NCBI RefSeq assembly: GCF_030812595.1
Contig: NZ_JAUSSZ010000009.1
Span: 155,359-219,358 of the forward strand
DNA length: 64,000 nucleotides
Source: Arthrobacter bambusae
Lineage (GTDB): Bacteria > Actinomycetota > Actinomycetes > Actinomycetales > Micrococcaceae
Reading direction: 5' to 3'
The notes beneath the pieces are model-generated. The model did not search any database. It saw nothing but the letters and a program-made list of their open reading frames with translations, and was not told the origin of the DNA. Within the stretch, counting starts at the first letter, position 1. Each line of letters begins with the position of its first letter. Made by a program: the position numbers and the translations under genes. This document shows, piece after piece, positions 25,804-35,059 of the stretch.

Positions 25804-26625
25804 CTACTTCCACCATGTGTCGAAAATTGTGACCGGAACAGTGCGCTTGTGGCGGGTGCGCAGATACTTGTCCTCGATGGTCGCAGCGGCGCCTTCGGTG
25901 ACTTCCTTGCCTTCGAGGTAATCGTCGATCTGGTCGTAGGTGATGCCGAGTTCGTCTTCATCCGTGCGCCCCGGGGAGCCGTCCAGGAGGTCCGCGGTGG
26001 GGACCTTTTCCCAGATCCGGTTGGGCGCGCCAAGTTCGGCGAGCAGTGCGCGGTTCTGCCGCTTGTTGAGGCCGAAGAGGGGAAGGATGTCCGCGCCGCC
26101 GTCGCCGTATTTGGTGAAGAAGCCGGTGACGGACTCGGCGCCGTGGTCGGTGCCGATGACGAGGTAGTTGTATTCACCAGCGAGCGCATACTGGGCCAGC
26201 ATGCGGGCGCGGGCCTTGGTATTGCCCTTGTGGAAGTCCGAGATGCGCGCGCCGGTTGTCTTTTCGAACTCGTCCTCGAAGCCGTCAACCGCGCGGGAGA
26301 TGTTGAATGTCCATTCCGTCTTGGCCTGGATAAAGTCCAGTGCCGCTTGGGCATCGTCCTCATCGTGCTGGGTGCCGTAGGGGAGCCGGACCGCAACGAA
26401 ATTAGCCTCAACGCCCTCGGCTTCGAGTTCCTCGACGGCCAGTTGGGCAAGCCGTCCGGCGAGGGAGGAGTCGAGACCGCCGGAAATGCCTAGGACGAAG
26501 CCGTTGGTCTGCGTGGCCTTGAGATATTCCTTCAGGAACGTGACGCGTTTGCGGACCTCCTCGGCAGGGTCGATCCGGGGCTGGACGCCCATTTCCGCGA
26601 TGATTTCGGCCTGGAGTGTGCGCAT
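25804..26625 (-). CDS. nadE: Ammonia-dependent NAD synthetase
   Basis: 273 residues from ATG 26625, chosen because [23 protein letters not shown] aligns with the known start of E. coli NadE; a GTG 33 bases upstream would add 11 residues. The ATP pyrophosphatase loop is [13 protein letters not shown] and the later [31 protein letters not shown] is diagnostic. It converts deamido-NAD to NAD with ammonia and ATP. There is no glutaminase domain. Confidence 0.95.
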   Translation of the reverse strand: MRTLQAEIIAEMGVQPRIDPAEEVRKRVTFLKEYLKATQTNGFVLGISGGLDSSLAGRLAQLAVEELEAEGVEANFVAVRLPYGTQHDEDDAQAALDFIQAKTEWTFNISRAVDGFEDEFEKTTGARISDFHKGNTKARARMLAQYALAGEYNYLVIGTDHGAESVTGFFTKYGDGGADILPLFGLNKRQNRALLAELGAPNRIWEKVPTADLLDGSPGRTDEDELGITYDQIDDYLEGKEVTEGAAATIEDKYLRTRHKRTVPVTIFDTWWK

Positions 26626-26698
26626 GTCACCAACACTAATAACGAGTGCTTGGAACACTCAACTGTGTCGCCCCGAAGTCGGTCATCGGAAGACGCTC

Positions 26699-26791
26699 GC
26701 GCGGTAGGTGACCGGGCGTCGGGTCGAAACGCGCGGTAGGTGACCGGGCGTCGGGGTGAAACGTGCGTTAGGTGACCGGGCGTCGGGGTGA
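26699..26791. repeat. 32-bp tandem repeat, three copies (family C)
   Basis: Units at 26699-26730, 26731-26762 and a shortened one at 26763-26791, each with the core TAGGTGACCGGGCGTCGGG followed by TGAAAC or TCGAAAC. The array ends exactly at the stop codon of the LacI gene and lies upstream of nadE. A related two-unit array with the same 32-base period occurs at 63843-63897. Confidence 0.88.
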
Positions 26792-27811
26792 CTAGGACGG
26801 CGCGGCGCCCGTCGATGCCCGGACCGTGAGGTGCGTGGGCATGACCGCCAGGCGCCGGCTGGTGCCGCCGTACTGGGGATTCAGCCGGGAAAGGAGCATG
26901 GAGACGGCCACGCGACCGGCTTGCTCTATGGGAGAAGCCATGGTGGTCAGCGGAGGGTTGCAGAAATCGGCGCCGAAAATGTCGTCGCACCCGACGATGC
27001 TCATGTCCTCGGGGACTCGGATGCCGCGTTCGCGTAGCCGCTGCAGCATTCCGATGGCCAGCAGGTCATTGAAGACGATGCACGCAGTGGCCCCGGTGTG
27101 CACGGCGGCGTCCGCTGCGGCCGCTCCGGATGTGGTCTTGGGCGGGAACGGCCCCACGCTGAAGGTGGTCAGCTTCCGTTCAGCGGTTTCATCCTGAAAC
27201 GCTTGCCACCGCTTGGCGTTTGACCAGGAGGTTGCCGGCCCGCCGACGAAGCAAATCCTCGTGTGCCCCAGCGAGACCAGGTGTTCCAGTGCCTGGATGA
27301 TGGCCGACGGCGTATCGATCACCACGGTGGGTGCAATTGCCGGAGCCCGGTTGATGGTGACGAGGGGCTGCTGTGCCGCCGCCTCGGCCAGCTGGGCGTC
27401 CGTCAGGCGGGACGCGGCGAGGATGAATCCGTCTGCTGAACGGCGCATTTTCTGCAGCGCATCTGCCTCCATCTCCGCGGATTCCTCGGTGTCTACCAGC
27501 AGTTGCGTGTAGCCGGCCGCCTTCAATTGGTGCTGCGCCCCGCGAATGATGTCGAAGTAGAACGGATTAGTGATATCCGGAACCAGGACGGCAACCGTTT
27601 GGGTGCGTCCGGAGCTCAGCCCGCGGGCCTGGGAGCTGGGAATGTAGTTCAATTGCGCGGCTGCTTCTTCGATGCGCTCGCGCGTCACACGGTTCACTCT
27701 CCCCGGATTGCTCAAGGCCCTAGAGACCGTTGACGTTGCCACCCCCGCAAGCTCTGCAACATCGCGGATCGTGGGCTGCCTGCCCGGTGACTGGAGCTGG
27801 AGTTCTGCCAT
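26792..27811 (-). CDS. LacI-family transcriptional regulator
   Basis: 339 residues from ATG 27811 (MAELQLQSPG), chosen because GAGGAA lies about 12 bases upstream while earlier starts would overlap the operator region. The helix-turn-helix is TIRDVAELAGVATSTVSRALSNPG, followed by the sugar-binding domain (VAVLVPDITNPFYFDIIRGAQ). It is divergent from the transporter/oxidoreductase operon and probably represses it through the palindrome at 27892-27907. Confidence 0.9.
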   Translation of the reverse strand: MAELQLQSPGRQPTIRDVAELAGVATSTVSRALSNPGRVNRVTRERIEEAAAQLNYIPSSQARGLSSGRTQTVAVLVPDITNPFYFDIIRGAQHQLKAAGYTQLLVDTEESAEMEADALQKMRRSADGFILAASRLTDAQLAEAAAQQPLVTINRAPAIAPTVVIDTPSAIIQALEHLVSLGHTRICFVGGPATSWSNAKRWQAFQDETAERKLTTFSVGPFPPKTTSGAAAADAAVHTGATACIVFNDLLAIGMLQRLRERGIRVPEDMSIVGCDDIFGADFCNPPLTTMASPIEQAGRVAVSMLLSRLNPQYGGTSRRLAVMPTHLTVRASTGAAPS

Positions 27812-27891
27812 CGTCTGGGTGTTCCTCATCTGCCGCAGCCGCTCAAGAACGAGTGACTTGTCCCACAATTGCAGCACTGATGACAATTTTT

Positions 27892-27907
27892 GGCAATCGC
27901 TTGTCAT
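27892..27907. promoter_or_regulatory. LacI-type operator TGGCAATCGCTTGTCA
   Basis: A 16-bp imperfect palindrome centred on CG with six of eight half-site positions matching. It lies 80 bases upstream of the LacI start and about 89 bases before the binding-protein gene, so it can control both. The half sites differ from those of the operator at 5339-5354, fitting a distinct regulator. Confidence 0.65.
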
Positions 27908-27996
27908 TGCTGTTTCGCATGCCTAGACTCGGAGCAATTACCCCGATGTGACGTGCACCACGCCGATGAGGCCATCGGGCTCCAGGGAGGAAAACA

Positions 27997-29352
27997 ATGA
28001 AGTTTGCATCGTCCGCCAAATTCGCCGCTGTTGTCCTAACAGCCGCCCTGGCTTTGACCGCCTGCGGAGGCGGCAGCAGCAGCTCCGGAGGGAGTCCCGG
28101 ACCCGTTGACGGCAAGGGCAAGAAGCTGAGCGTCCTGACAGGCGTCAACAACCAGTACTCCGCCCAGCAAAAGCAGTGGTTCACCGACATTGCGGCCAAG
28201 TTCAAGGCGCAAACCGGTGCCGACATCAGCTTCGAAACCTTCGCTTCGGCCAACGATGAACTGACCCGCATCCAGACCTCCGTCGTATCGGGCCAAGGAC
28301 CTGATGTTTACAGCCTCGGCACCACCTTCACGCCCACCGCGTATGCAACCAAAGCCTTCGTGACCTTGTCCGACGACGACTGGAAGAAGGTAGGCGGGAA
28401 AGACAGGTTCAACCCGGCGGCCCTCGGAATTTCCGGGCCGGATGCGCAGCACCAAGCGGGTATTCCCTTTGTCAGCCGGCCGTTCGTGATGGCCTACAAC
28501 AAGGACCTCCTGAAAGCCGCCGGGATCGACAAGCCCGCCACCAGCTGGGACGAACTCGCAGCCCAGGCCAAGAAGATGACCGATCCGGCCACCGGCACCT
28601 TCGGCCTGGCCACCGGGTACAAGGACAACTTTGACCCCTGGAAGTTCATCTGGGCCATGTCCGTCCAGGCAGGCAACCCCCTGGTGGACGGCAAGACGCT
28701 CAAGCTTGACGACCCGACCGTCAAGAAAGCCTACGAAACCTACTTCGGATGGCTTACCAAAGACAAGATCGTAGATCCCGCTTCCATCGGGTGGAGCAAC
28801 AGCAACGCTGTTGCGGCCTTCGCCTCCGGCAAAGCCGGATACCTGATGATGACGACGTCGAGTTCCCTCCCAACGCTCGACAAGTCGGCTGTTGCGGGCA
28901 AGTATGCCTACACTGCCATGCCGACGACGGCTCCCGGCCAGACGTCCCCCCAGGGCGACGGAGCGAATGCAGCCAGCATCCTGTCCGGTGACAACGTGGT
29001 TGTTGCCGACTACTCGAAGCAAAAGGACCTTGCCTTCGCTTACATCAACCTGATCACGTCCAAGGACGAGCAGTTGAACTTCCAGAAGATCTTCGGCGAC
29101 CTGCCGGCCAACGCTGAAGCGCTGAAGGCCCTGGACAACCCCGCGCTCAAACCGGTTGCCGATACCGCAGCGAAATCCAAGGCCACGCCGTTCACCGGAG
29201 CTTGGGGCGACATCCAGCTAGCTCTCCTCAACGTAGTAGTCCAGTCGATCCCGGACCTCTCCAAGGGTTCCGTCGACGACTCGGCCCTCCAGGCCCGCCT
29301 CAAGGATGCACAATCCAAGGGCCAGGCCTCGCTCGACCGGGCATCGAAGTAA
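27997..29352 (+). CDS. Sugar ABC transporter substrate-binding lipoprotein
   Basis: 451 residues. The lipobox LTAC places the lipid on Cys 23, then a Gly/Ser linker. A cluster-1 carbohydrate-binding fold follows (FKAQTGADISFETFASANDELTRIQTSVVSGQGPDVYSLG). It starts at ATG 27997 behind GGGAGG. It delivers an unknown sugar or glycoside to the two permeases downstream. The downstream dehydrogenase and isomerase-like enzymes, and the absence of a kinase or glycosidase, suggest the ligand is processed by oxidation. Confidence 0.88.
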   Translation: MKFASSAKFAAVVLTAALALTACGGGSSSSGGSPGPVDGKGKKLSVLTGVNNQYSAQQKQWFTDIAAKFKAQTGADISFETFASANDELTRIQTSVVSGQGPDVYSLGTTFTPTAYATKAFVTLSDDDWKKVGGKDRFNPAALGISGPDAQHQAGIPFVSRPFVMAYNKDLLKAAGIDKPATSWDELAAQAKKMTDPATGTFGLATGYKDNFDPWKFIWAMSVQAGNPLVDGKTLKLDDPTVKKAYETYFGWLTKDKIVDPASIGWSNSNAVAAFASGKAGYLMMTTSSSLPTLDKSAVAGKYAYTAMPTTAPGQTSPQGDGANAASILSGDNVVVADYSKQKDLAFAYINLITSKDEQLNFQKIFGDLPANAEALKALDNPALKPVADTAAKSKATPFTGAWGDIQLALLNVVVQSIPDLSKGSVDDSALQARLKDAQSKGQASLDRASK

Positions 29353-29364
29353 GTAGGAACTGAC

Positions 29365-30360
29365 ATGTCCACCGATTCATTGACTGCGGGCAAGTCCACA
29401 CGCCGCAAGACTTCCCGCGCCGCCAAGCCGGGCCCGCAGTCACCGGACGGCACCCTCCGGCGCCGCAAGGGGCTGAGCGAACGCAACCGCCCCTTGTGGA
29501 TGCTGATTCCAGGCGGGCTCCTGATGATTGTCATCATCGTGGTGCCGCTCCTGCTCGGGATCTTCATGTCGGGGCTGGACCTGGACCAGTATTCGCTGCG
29601 CCAGTGGGTCAGCGCTCCGTTCATCGGAGTCCAGAACTTCGTCGAAGCGCTGACCGCGTCACCTTTGCTGCATGCCATCTGGCTCAGCGTCAGTTACTCC
29701 TTGCTCGCCATGGTGGTCACCATCCCGCTTGGCATCGCCGGCGCCGTCGCGACCCAAAACGCGTTCAAGGGCCGGGCCTTGATCCGTTCCATCTTCCTGA
29801 TCCCGTACGTCCTCCCGTCCTTCGTGGTGGCAACGGTGTGGCGGACCATGTTCCAGCCGGGGAGCGTCATCGACTCGATGTTGCATTCGGTGGGCATCGA
29901 CGCCGGTCTGTGGCTCAACGGGCCCCAGTCATATTGGACGCTGATCCTGGTCCAGATCTGGGCATCGTGGCCTTTCGTCTACCTGCTGGCGTTGTCAGGG
30001 CTCCAGTCAGTGGACCATGAGGTCCACGAGGCCTCGGCCCTTGACGGCGCGCTGTGGTGGAACAAACTCCGGTATGTGGTCTTCCCTTATCTCAAGGGTC
30101 CGCTCTCCTTGGCGTTTCTGATCGGCATGCTGCACCACATCAACAACTTCACCTTGCCGTTCGTCCTGTTCGGAGTACCTGCGCCGTCTGACGTGGAGCT
30201 GCTCCCGATCCTCACCTACGTCACCAGCTTCCAGAGTTTCCGGTTCGGGCTCAGTGCGGCCATGGCGTTCATCTCGCTGATCCTGATCGCAATCCCCTTG
30301 TTCATCTATCTGCGGGCCGTCAAACTCGACGACGCCGAAACTCCCGGAGGCAAAAAGTGA
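29365..30360 (+). CDS. Sugar ABC transporter permease (MalF type)
   Basis: 331 residues with a basic 45-residue N-terminus and six predicted helices. The ATPase-docking loop reads HEASALDGALWWNKLRYVVFPYL. It starts 12 bases after the binding-protein stop. With the next gene it forms the membrane channel; as in the other sugar loci here there is no ATPase gene. Confidence 0.9.
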   Translation: MSTDSLTAGKSTRRKTSRAAKPGPQSPDGTLRRRKGLSERNRPLWMLIPGGLLMIVIIVVPLLLGIFMSGLDLDQYSLRQWVSAPFIGVQNFVEALTASPLLHAIWLSVSYSLLAMVVTIPLGIAGAVATQNAFKGRALIRSIFLIPYVLPSFVVATVWRTMFQPGSVIDSMLHSVGIDAGLWLNGPQSYWTLILVQIWASWPFVYLLALSGLQSVDHEVHEASALDGALWWNKLRYVVFPYLKGPLSLAFLIGMLHHINNFTLPFVLFGVPAPSDVELLPILTYVTSFQSFRFGLSAAMAFISLILIAIPLFIYLRAVKLDDAETPGGKK

Positions 30361-31277
30361 GCACCGCAACTACCGCCGCGGGACGCCGGCCGAGCGAAGA
30401 CTTCCGCCCGGGCTCCAAACGCCAGCACGAAGTCACCCGGCTCATGCCAGGGCCCATGCTCGCCATCATCCTGACGGTGTTGTGCGCCTTGGTGCTCATT
30501 CCGGTGGCGTACATCTTCCTGGCGTCCGTCAATTCGGACATCGGCGTGGCCCGGGGCGAGTTCTTCCCGTCCAGCTTCTCCTTTGAGAACTACTCCACGA
30601 TCTGGTCGAGTGTGGGACTGGCCACGGGCTTGGCCAACAGCGTGCTCGTGGCCGGTTCCACCGCCGTGGTTTCCGCCCTCATGTCGATCGCCACGGCCTA
30701 CGTCCTGGTCCGCTACCAGTTCCGCGGCCGCCTGACGATCCTTCGCGCGCTCCTCGGACTGCAGTCGGTTCCAGGTACCCTCATGGTGCTTCCGGTCTTC
30801 GTGCTGTTCTCTTCGTCCGCCACCTACTTGGGCATCCAGGTCATTGGCACGCAGTGGGGCCTGTTCCTGACGTACCTGACATTCGCGATGCCGTTCTCCA
30901 CTTGGGTAATGGTCACATATCTGCGCGGCCTGCCGCGCGAACTCGAAGAGGCGGCAAGGATCGACGGCGCCAGCAACATGGGTGTGCTGTTGCGGATCAT
31001 CCTCCCGCTGAGCTGGCCCGGCGTCGTCGTTTCCGGCATTTTCGCCTTCCTGCTCGGCTGGAACGACGTCCTGTTCGCCTCGGTCATGACGCGTCCCGAA
31101 AGCCAGACGGCCGCCGTCGCGCTCCAGGTCTTCGGTGCCTCGCAGGAGGGCGGCGCGATTCCCTTTTACGGCCAGATGATGGCGGCGTCCCTTGTGTGTG
31201 CTGCCCCGGTGGTCATCCTGTACCTGATTTTCCAGCGCTACCTAGTGGGCGGCCTGACCGCCGGAGGAGTCAAATAA
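30357..31277 (+). CDS. Sugar ABC transporter permease (MalG type)
   Basis: 306 residues beginning at GTG 30357, overlapping the previous stop (GTGA). Six helices; the EAA loop reads LEEAARIDGASNMGVLLRIILPLSWPG and the C-terminus YLVGGLTAGGVK is typical of MalG-like proteins. Translationally coupled partner of the upstream permease. Confidence 0.92.
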   Translation: MSTATTAAGRRPSEDFRPGSKRQHEVTRLMPGPMLAIILTVLCALVLIPVAYIFLASVNSDIGVARGEFFPSSFSFENYSTIWSSVGLATGLANSVLVAGSTAVVSALMSIATAYVLVRYQFRGRLTILRALLGLQSVPGTLMVLPVFVLFSSSATYLGIQVIGTQWGLFLTYLTFAMPFSTWVMVTYLRGLPRELEEAARIDGASNMGVLLRIILPLSWPGVVVSGIFAFLLGWNDVLFASVMTRPESQTAAVALQVFGASQEGGAIPFYGQMMAASLVCAAPVVILYLIFQRYLVGGLTAGGVK

Positions 31278-31279
31278 AT

Positions 31280-32125
31280 ATGAGCACGCCAGTGGTTGAA
31301 TGGGAGCTCTCGGGCTTCGGCGACGAGATCGACGACGACCCCAGAATCCAAATTGCCGTGATGCAGGCACTGGGAGCCAAGCACATTGAGGTCCGCAGCG
31401 CGTGGGGCACCAACATCGTGGACCTGGATGACGCGCAGCTTCGCGAACTGAAGTCATTGTTGGATGGCGCGGACATGAAGGTTTCCGCGATCGCCTCGCC
31501 GATCGGGAAAGTGGACGTTTCCCTTCCCGTGGAGCACGAGGTGGAACGGCTCCGCCGGGCGATCAATGCCGCGCAGGTCCTGGAATCCCGCTACATCCGG
31601 ATCTTCTCCTTCTACTACGGCGAGGGCGTCGCAGTGGAGAGCATCCGGGACGCGGTCATCGAACGCATGCGTGCCCTCGCGGACGTGGCGGAAGAGTCCG
31701 GCGTCGTACTTCTGCACGAAAACGAGAAGGACATCTACGGGGACATCCCCGAACGGGTCCTGGACATCATCGAAACGGTGGCGTCTCCCGCGCTCAAAGT
31801 GGCTTGGGATGCGGCCAACTTCGTCCAGGTGGGCGTCAAGCCCTTCGACGACGCCTACGCCAAGCTCCGCCCGCACCTTGAATACCTGCAGGTGAAGGAT
31901 GCCTTGTTTTCGAATGCCCACGTGGTTCCGGCGGGCGAGGGCGACGGCGATGTCCTCCGCACGGTCGAGGCATTGAAGGCCGACGGATACAGCGGCTTCG
32001 CGAGCCTTGAACCACACTTGGCCGGCGCCCATGGGCTGGGCGGCTTCTCCGGTCCGGCGGCGTTCGGCATTGCGGCGAGGGCGTTCGCGAAAGTCCTCAA
32101 TGAAGCAGGAGTGGAGACGAAGTGA
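31280..32125 (+). CDS. Sugar phosphate isomerase/epimerase-like TIM-barrel enzyme (first of two)
   Basis: 281 residues from ATG 31280, three bases after the permease stop. An AP-endonuclease-2/xylose-isomerase-like barrel: FGDEIDDDPRIQIAVMQALGAKHIEVR, YIRIFSFYYGEG, LLHENEKDIYGD (metal Glu), KVAWDAANFVQ and a final Glu in GFASLEPHLAG. Members isomerise or epimerise sugars, or cleave 3-keto-glycosides with a divalent metal. With the following dehydrogenase it suggests a keto-sugar intermediate. Confidence 0.85.
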   Translation: MSTPVVEWELSGFGDEIDDDPRIQIAVMQALGAKHIEVRSAWGTNIVDLDDAQLRELKSLLDGADMKVSAIASPIGKVDVSLPVEHEVERLRRAINAAQVLESRYIRIFSFYYGEGVAVESIRDAVIERMRALADVAEESGVVLLHENEKDIYGDIPERVLDIIETVASPALKVAWDAANFVQVGVKPFDDAYAKLRPHLEYLQVKDALFSNAHVVPAGEGDGDVLRTVEALKADGYSGFASLEPHLAGAHGLGGFSGPAAFGIAARAFAKVLNEAGVETK

Positions 32126-33342
32126 GCGAAACGTCAAACGCTCCCGCGCAGATCCGGGCCGCAATCGTAGGGTGCGGCGTTATCGGCCGCACCCACGCGG
32201 CGGCGGTACGCGAGTTCCCGGAGGTCGTCGTCACCGCGCTTGTGGACGTGGTTCCCGAGGCTTCCGAGGCGCTCGCCGCAAAGATCGAAGCCCAGGGCGA
32301 TCCGAAACCGGCGCTCTTCGCGACGCTGGCCGAGGCCTTCGCTTCCGCGCCCGTGGACCTGGTCATCATCGCGACGCCCAGCGGACTGCACATCCAGCAA
32401 GCGCTGGACGCCCTCGACGCCGGCAAGCACGTCGTGATCGAAAAGCCCCTTGGCGTCGACTTGGAAAAGGCAGACGAAATCCTTGGTGAGGCCGAAGCCG
32501 CCGAGGCCAAGGGCTTGGTGGCCACCGTGATCAGCCAGCACCGCTTCGATCCGGCCAGCCGGGTGGTGGACGAGGCCACTCGAGCCGGACGCTTCGGCAG
32601 GCTGACCTCCGCCGTCGCCTCGGTCAGCTGGTGGCGAAGCCAGAGCTACTACGATTCGGGTGCCTGGCGGGGAACCTGGGCCATGGACGGCGGAGGCGCC
32701 ATCATGAACCAGGGTGTCCACACCGTTGACCTGCTCTTGTGGTTCCTCGGCCGGCCTCTCGAGATCAGTGCCAAAACCGCGCTTCTCGCCCACGAAAGCG
32801 TCGAGGTGGAAGACACCGCTGTGGCTACCGTGACCTTCGAGTCCGGTGCCCTCGCCGTGTTGCACGCGACGACGGCGGCGTACCCGGGCCTGACGGTCCG
32901 CCTCCAGGTGATGGGCAGCAAGGGTTCCGCGGTGATCGATAACGACGACCTCGCGTACTTCCACGCATCCGACGCCGCGGATCCTTCGGAAAGCAGCGCC
33001 ATGGGCATCCTTGGCGGCGGGAACCAGGCCGCCGTCGAGCTCGCCAAATACCCGGACGACACGGTCGAGGCATTGGATCCCACGGTGTACCCGGCCGGAC
33101 ATGTCCGGCAGTACCGCGACATCATCGCGGCGATCCGCGAAGGACGCCCTGCGGGCGTTACTGTCCGGGACGCTGTGACTGCTTTGGCTACCGTGCGTGC
33201 CCTCTATGTCTCGGCAACGCTGGGCCAGCCGGTGTTGATAGCCGATGTCATCGCCGGCAAGTACAACAACGTGGAGGTCCGCACCGGTGGGGCCGCTTCA
33301 CAGCCGGGAGCGGGAACCAATCGCGAAGAGGTGTCCGCATGA
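32122..33342 (+). CDS. Gfo/Idh/MocA-family oxidoreductase
   Basis: 406 residues; GTG overlaps the previous stop (GTGA). The Rossmann domain opens AAIVGCGVIGRTHAAAV, with VVIEKPLGVDLEKADEI carrying the EKP motif whose Lys is catalytic, and MDGGGAIMNQGVHTVDLLLWFLG carrying the second-domain signature with its conserved His. It oxidises a hydroxyl group of a sugar, inositol or glycoside with NAD(P). It is sandwiched between two isomerase-like genes with overlapping stop/start codons on both sides. Confidence 0.9.
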   Translation: MSETSNAPAQIRAAIVGCGVIGRTHAAAVREFPEVVVTALVDVVPEASEALAAKIEAQGDPKPALFATLAEAFASAPVDLVIIATPSGLHIQQALDALDAGKHVVIEKPLGVDLEKADEILGEAEAAEAKGLVATVISQHRFDPASRVVDEATRAGRFGRLTSAVASVSWWRSQSYYDSGAWRGTWAMDGGGAIMNQGVHTVDLLLWFLGRPLEISAKTALLAHESVEVEDTAVATVTFESGALAVLHATTAAYPGLTVRLQVMGSKGSAVIDNDDLAYFHASDAADPSESSAMGILGGGNQAAVELAKYPDDTVEALDPTVYPAGHVRQYRDIIAAIREGRPAGVTVRDAVTALATVRALYVSATLGQPVLIADVIAGKYNNVEVRTGGAASQPGAGTNREEVSA

Positions 33343-34238
33343 AGTTCTCCGTCTTCACCGCATCCACGCCCGAGTGGTCGCCGCAGGAGGCCGCTACCAA
33401 GCTTGCCGCCCAGGGGTGGGACGGCATCGAATGGCGCGTCACGGACCAGGCAGAGGCGGCGGAACCGGGATTCTGGGCGGGGAACCGTGCCACTTGGCCC
33501 ATGACTGGCCTGGAGGACGCGATCCCGGAGATCGCCCGCCTCACCGCAGAGGCAGGGTTGGAGTTCTCGGGTCTCGGCGGCTACGCCCGCTGCGACAACC
33601 ACGACGACGTCGACCGGGTGCTCGCCGCCACCGCGGCCTTGGGTGCCAGGCAGGTCCGCGTGAACGTGTTGCCGCTGGGCAACTCCAACATGGGCGGCGC
33701 GGAACCTACAGGGCTGCCCTACCCGGAACTGTTTGCCGCAACCAGGGAACACTACGAATGGGTTGCTTCCCGGGCGGCACACCACGGCGTCAAAGCGCTC
33801 GTGGAACTGCACCATGGAACCGTGACGGCGTCCGCCTCCGCGGCCCGGCGCTTGCTGGAAGGGCTGGAACCGGAGCATGTTGGCGTTATCCATGACCTCG
33901 GCAACTTGCTGATCGAGGGTTGGGAATCACCGTTGCCCGCACTCCAGCTCCTGGGCCCCTACTTGGCACATGTCCACGTGAAGAATGCGCGCTGGGTCCG
34001 CACCGACTCGAAGGATGAATCGGGTGCGGCCGTCTGGGCGAACGAATGGGCTCCTTTGGCCGAGGGGCAGGGAAGCGTCCTGGGCTACTTCCGCGCGCTC
34101 GCAGAGGTTGGTTACGACTCCTGGGTCACGCTGGAGGACTTTTCCACCGAACTTCCCTTGGCGGAACGGACGGCCTCCAACCTCGAGTATGTTCGCAAGG
34201 CAGCCGCGTTGGCGGGGTTCGACGTCGTTGACGCTTGA
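33339..34238 (+). CDS. Sugar phosphate isomerase/epimerase-like TIM-barrel enzyme (second)
   Basis: 299 residues, ATG overlapping the oxidoreductase stop. A divergent xylose-isomerase-like barrel: KLAAQGWDGIEWRVTDQ, VRVNVLPLG, ALVELHHGTVTASASAARRLL with the metal Glu, VGVIHDLGNLLIEG, LAHVHVKNARW and DSWVTLEDFST. It resembles proteins found next to Gfo/Idh enzymes in catabolic operons. The order isomerase-oxidoreductase-isomerase is what 3-keto-glycoside pathways show, but the substrate is unknown. Last gene of the operon, followed by a strong terminator. Confidence 0.85.
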   Translation: MKFSVFTASTPEWSPQEAATKLAAQGWDGIEWRVTDQAEAAEPGFWAGNRATWPMTGLEDAIPEIARLTAEAGLEFSGLGGYARCDNHDDVDRVLAATAALGARQVRVNVLPLGNSNMGGAEPTGLPYPELFAATREHYEWVASRAAHHGVKALVELHHGTVTASASAARRLLEGLEPEHVGVIHDLGNLLIEGWESPLPALQLLGPYLAHVHVKNARWVRTDSKDESGAAVWANEWAPLAEGQGSVLGYFRALAEVGYDSWVTLEDFSTELPLAERTASNLEYVRKAAALAGFDVVDA

Positions 34239-34287
34239 ACAACACAGCAGCCGCTGGCCCTTCCGAGGCAAGCGGCTGCTGTGTTGT
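34239..34287. terminator. Terminator hairpin with 17-bp perfect stem
   Basis: ACAACACAGCAGCCGCT (34239-34255) pairs perfectly with 34271-34287 around a 15-base loop, directly after the stop of the last sugar-operon gene. The convergent gene ends six bases further, so it serves both directions. Confidence 0.9.
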
Positions 34288-34292
34288 GGTGC

Positions 34293-34934
34293 CTAGATGG
34301 TGCGCGTTGCTTTCGCCAGATTGGCCGTGAGTTCGGCAGCGTTCTGCCGCACCACGTAGGCCGGGCGGTCACGCTCCACGCGCCAGCTCTCGTCGAGCGT
34401 CCCGATGTTGACGGTGTCGAAGCCGAATTCGTCGTAGAGCTTCGCCACAAGTTCGGCGGCCTCGGGGTAGTCGCTGGCGGTGGCTAATGCGCGGCGGTTT
34501 ACGGTGCCCGCCGGGGTGCCGTCGGAGCCGATCTCCCGCGCCATGATGTGGTTGAAGCCCTTGGCGACCTTGGATGTGGGCAGGTGTTTCTGAAGCAGGC
34601 CGGACGTGGTGGCCTCTCCCTTGTCCAGCTCCGGGATGCGGCCGTCCCGTTCCCAGTAGTAGTTGTTCGTGTCGATCACAATCTTGCCTGCGAGCGGCTC
34701 CACGGGGATGTCCCGGTAGCTCCGGAGGGGAACGGTCACGACGGCGAAATCGCCCGCCGCTGCTGCCTCGGCCGGTGTTGCGGCCCGGGCATGTGCGCCA
34801 AGCTCCGCCACCAGTTCCGCCAGGGTTTCCGGTCCCCGCGAGTTGCTGATCACTACGTCATAGCCGAGTTCCACCGCCTTGCGGGCGACTTGGCTGCCAA
34901 TGTGTCCTGCACCGATGATTCCGATTGTTGTCAT
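34293..34934 (-). CDS. NADPH-binding reductase of the F420-dependent NADP oxidoreductase family
   Basis: 213 residues. The dinucleotide loop IGIIGAGHIGSQVARKAVELGYDVVISNSRG is at the N-terminus, with VIDTNNYYWERDG and KGFNHIMAREIGSDG further on. It matches the NPdR-type Rossmann family (F420:NADP reductase-like), but many members in bacteria without known F420 partners act on other substrates. Monocistronic; the start is ATG 34934. Confidence 0.8.
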   Translation of the reverse strand: MTTIGIIGAGHIGSQVARKAVELGYDVVISNSRGPETLAELVAELGAHARAATPAEAAAAGDFAVVTVPLRSYRDIPVEPLAGKIVIDTNNYYWERDGRIPELDKGEATTSGLLQKHLPTSKVAKGFNHIMAREIGSDGTPAGTVNRRALATASDYPEAAELVAKLYDEFGFDTVNIGTLDESWRVERDRPAYVVRQNAAELTANLAKATRTI

Positions 34935-35059
34935 ATGTGCACCAACACCGCCCCCGACGCAGATATTTCGAAGGTTACGGCCGGTGACGCGGGGGCTTTG
35001 TCGCAGGGTGTGATGCGCGCTTTCCCTTGCGCCGCGCGGCTTTACGTAGAATTGGACCC

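Noticed and set aside
26699..26791. CRISPR-like array
   Set aside because: The units are directly adjacent and 32 bases long with no variable spacers, and there are no cas genes in the window.
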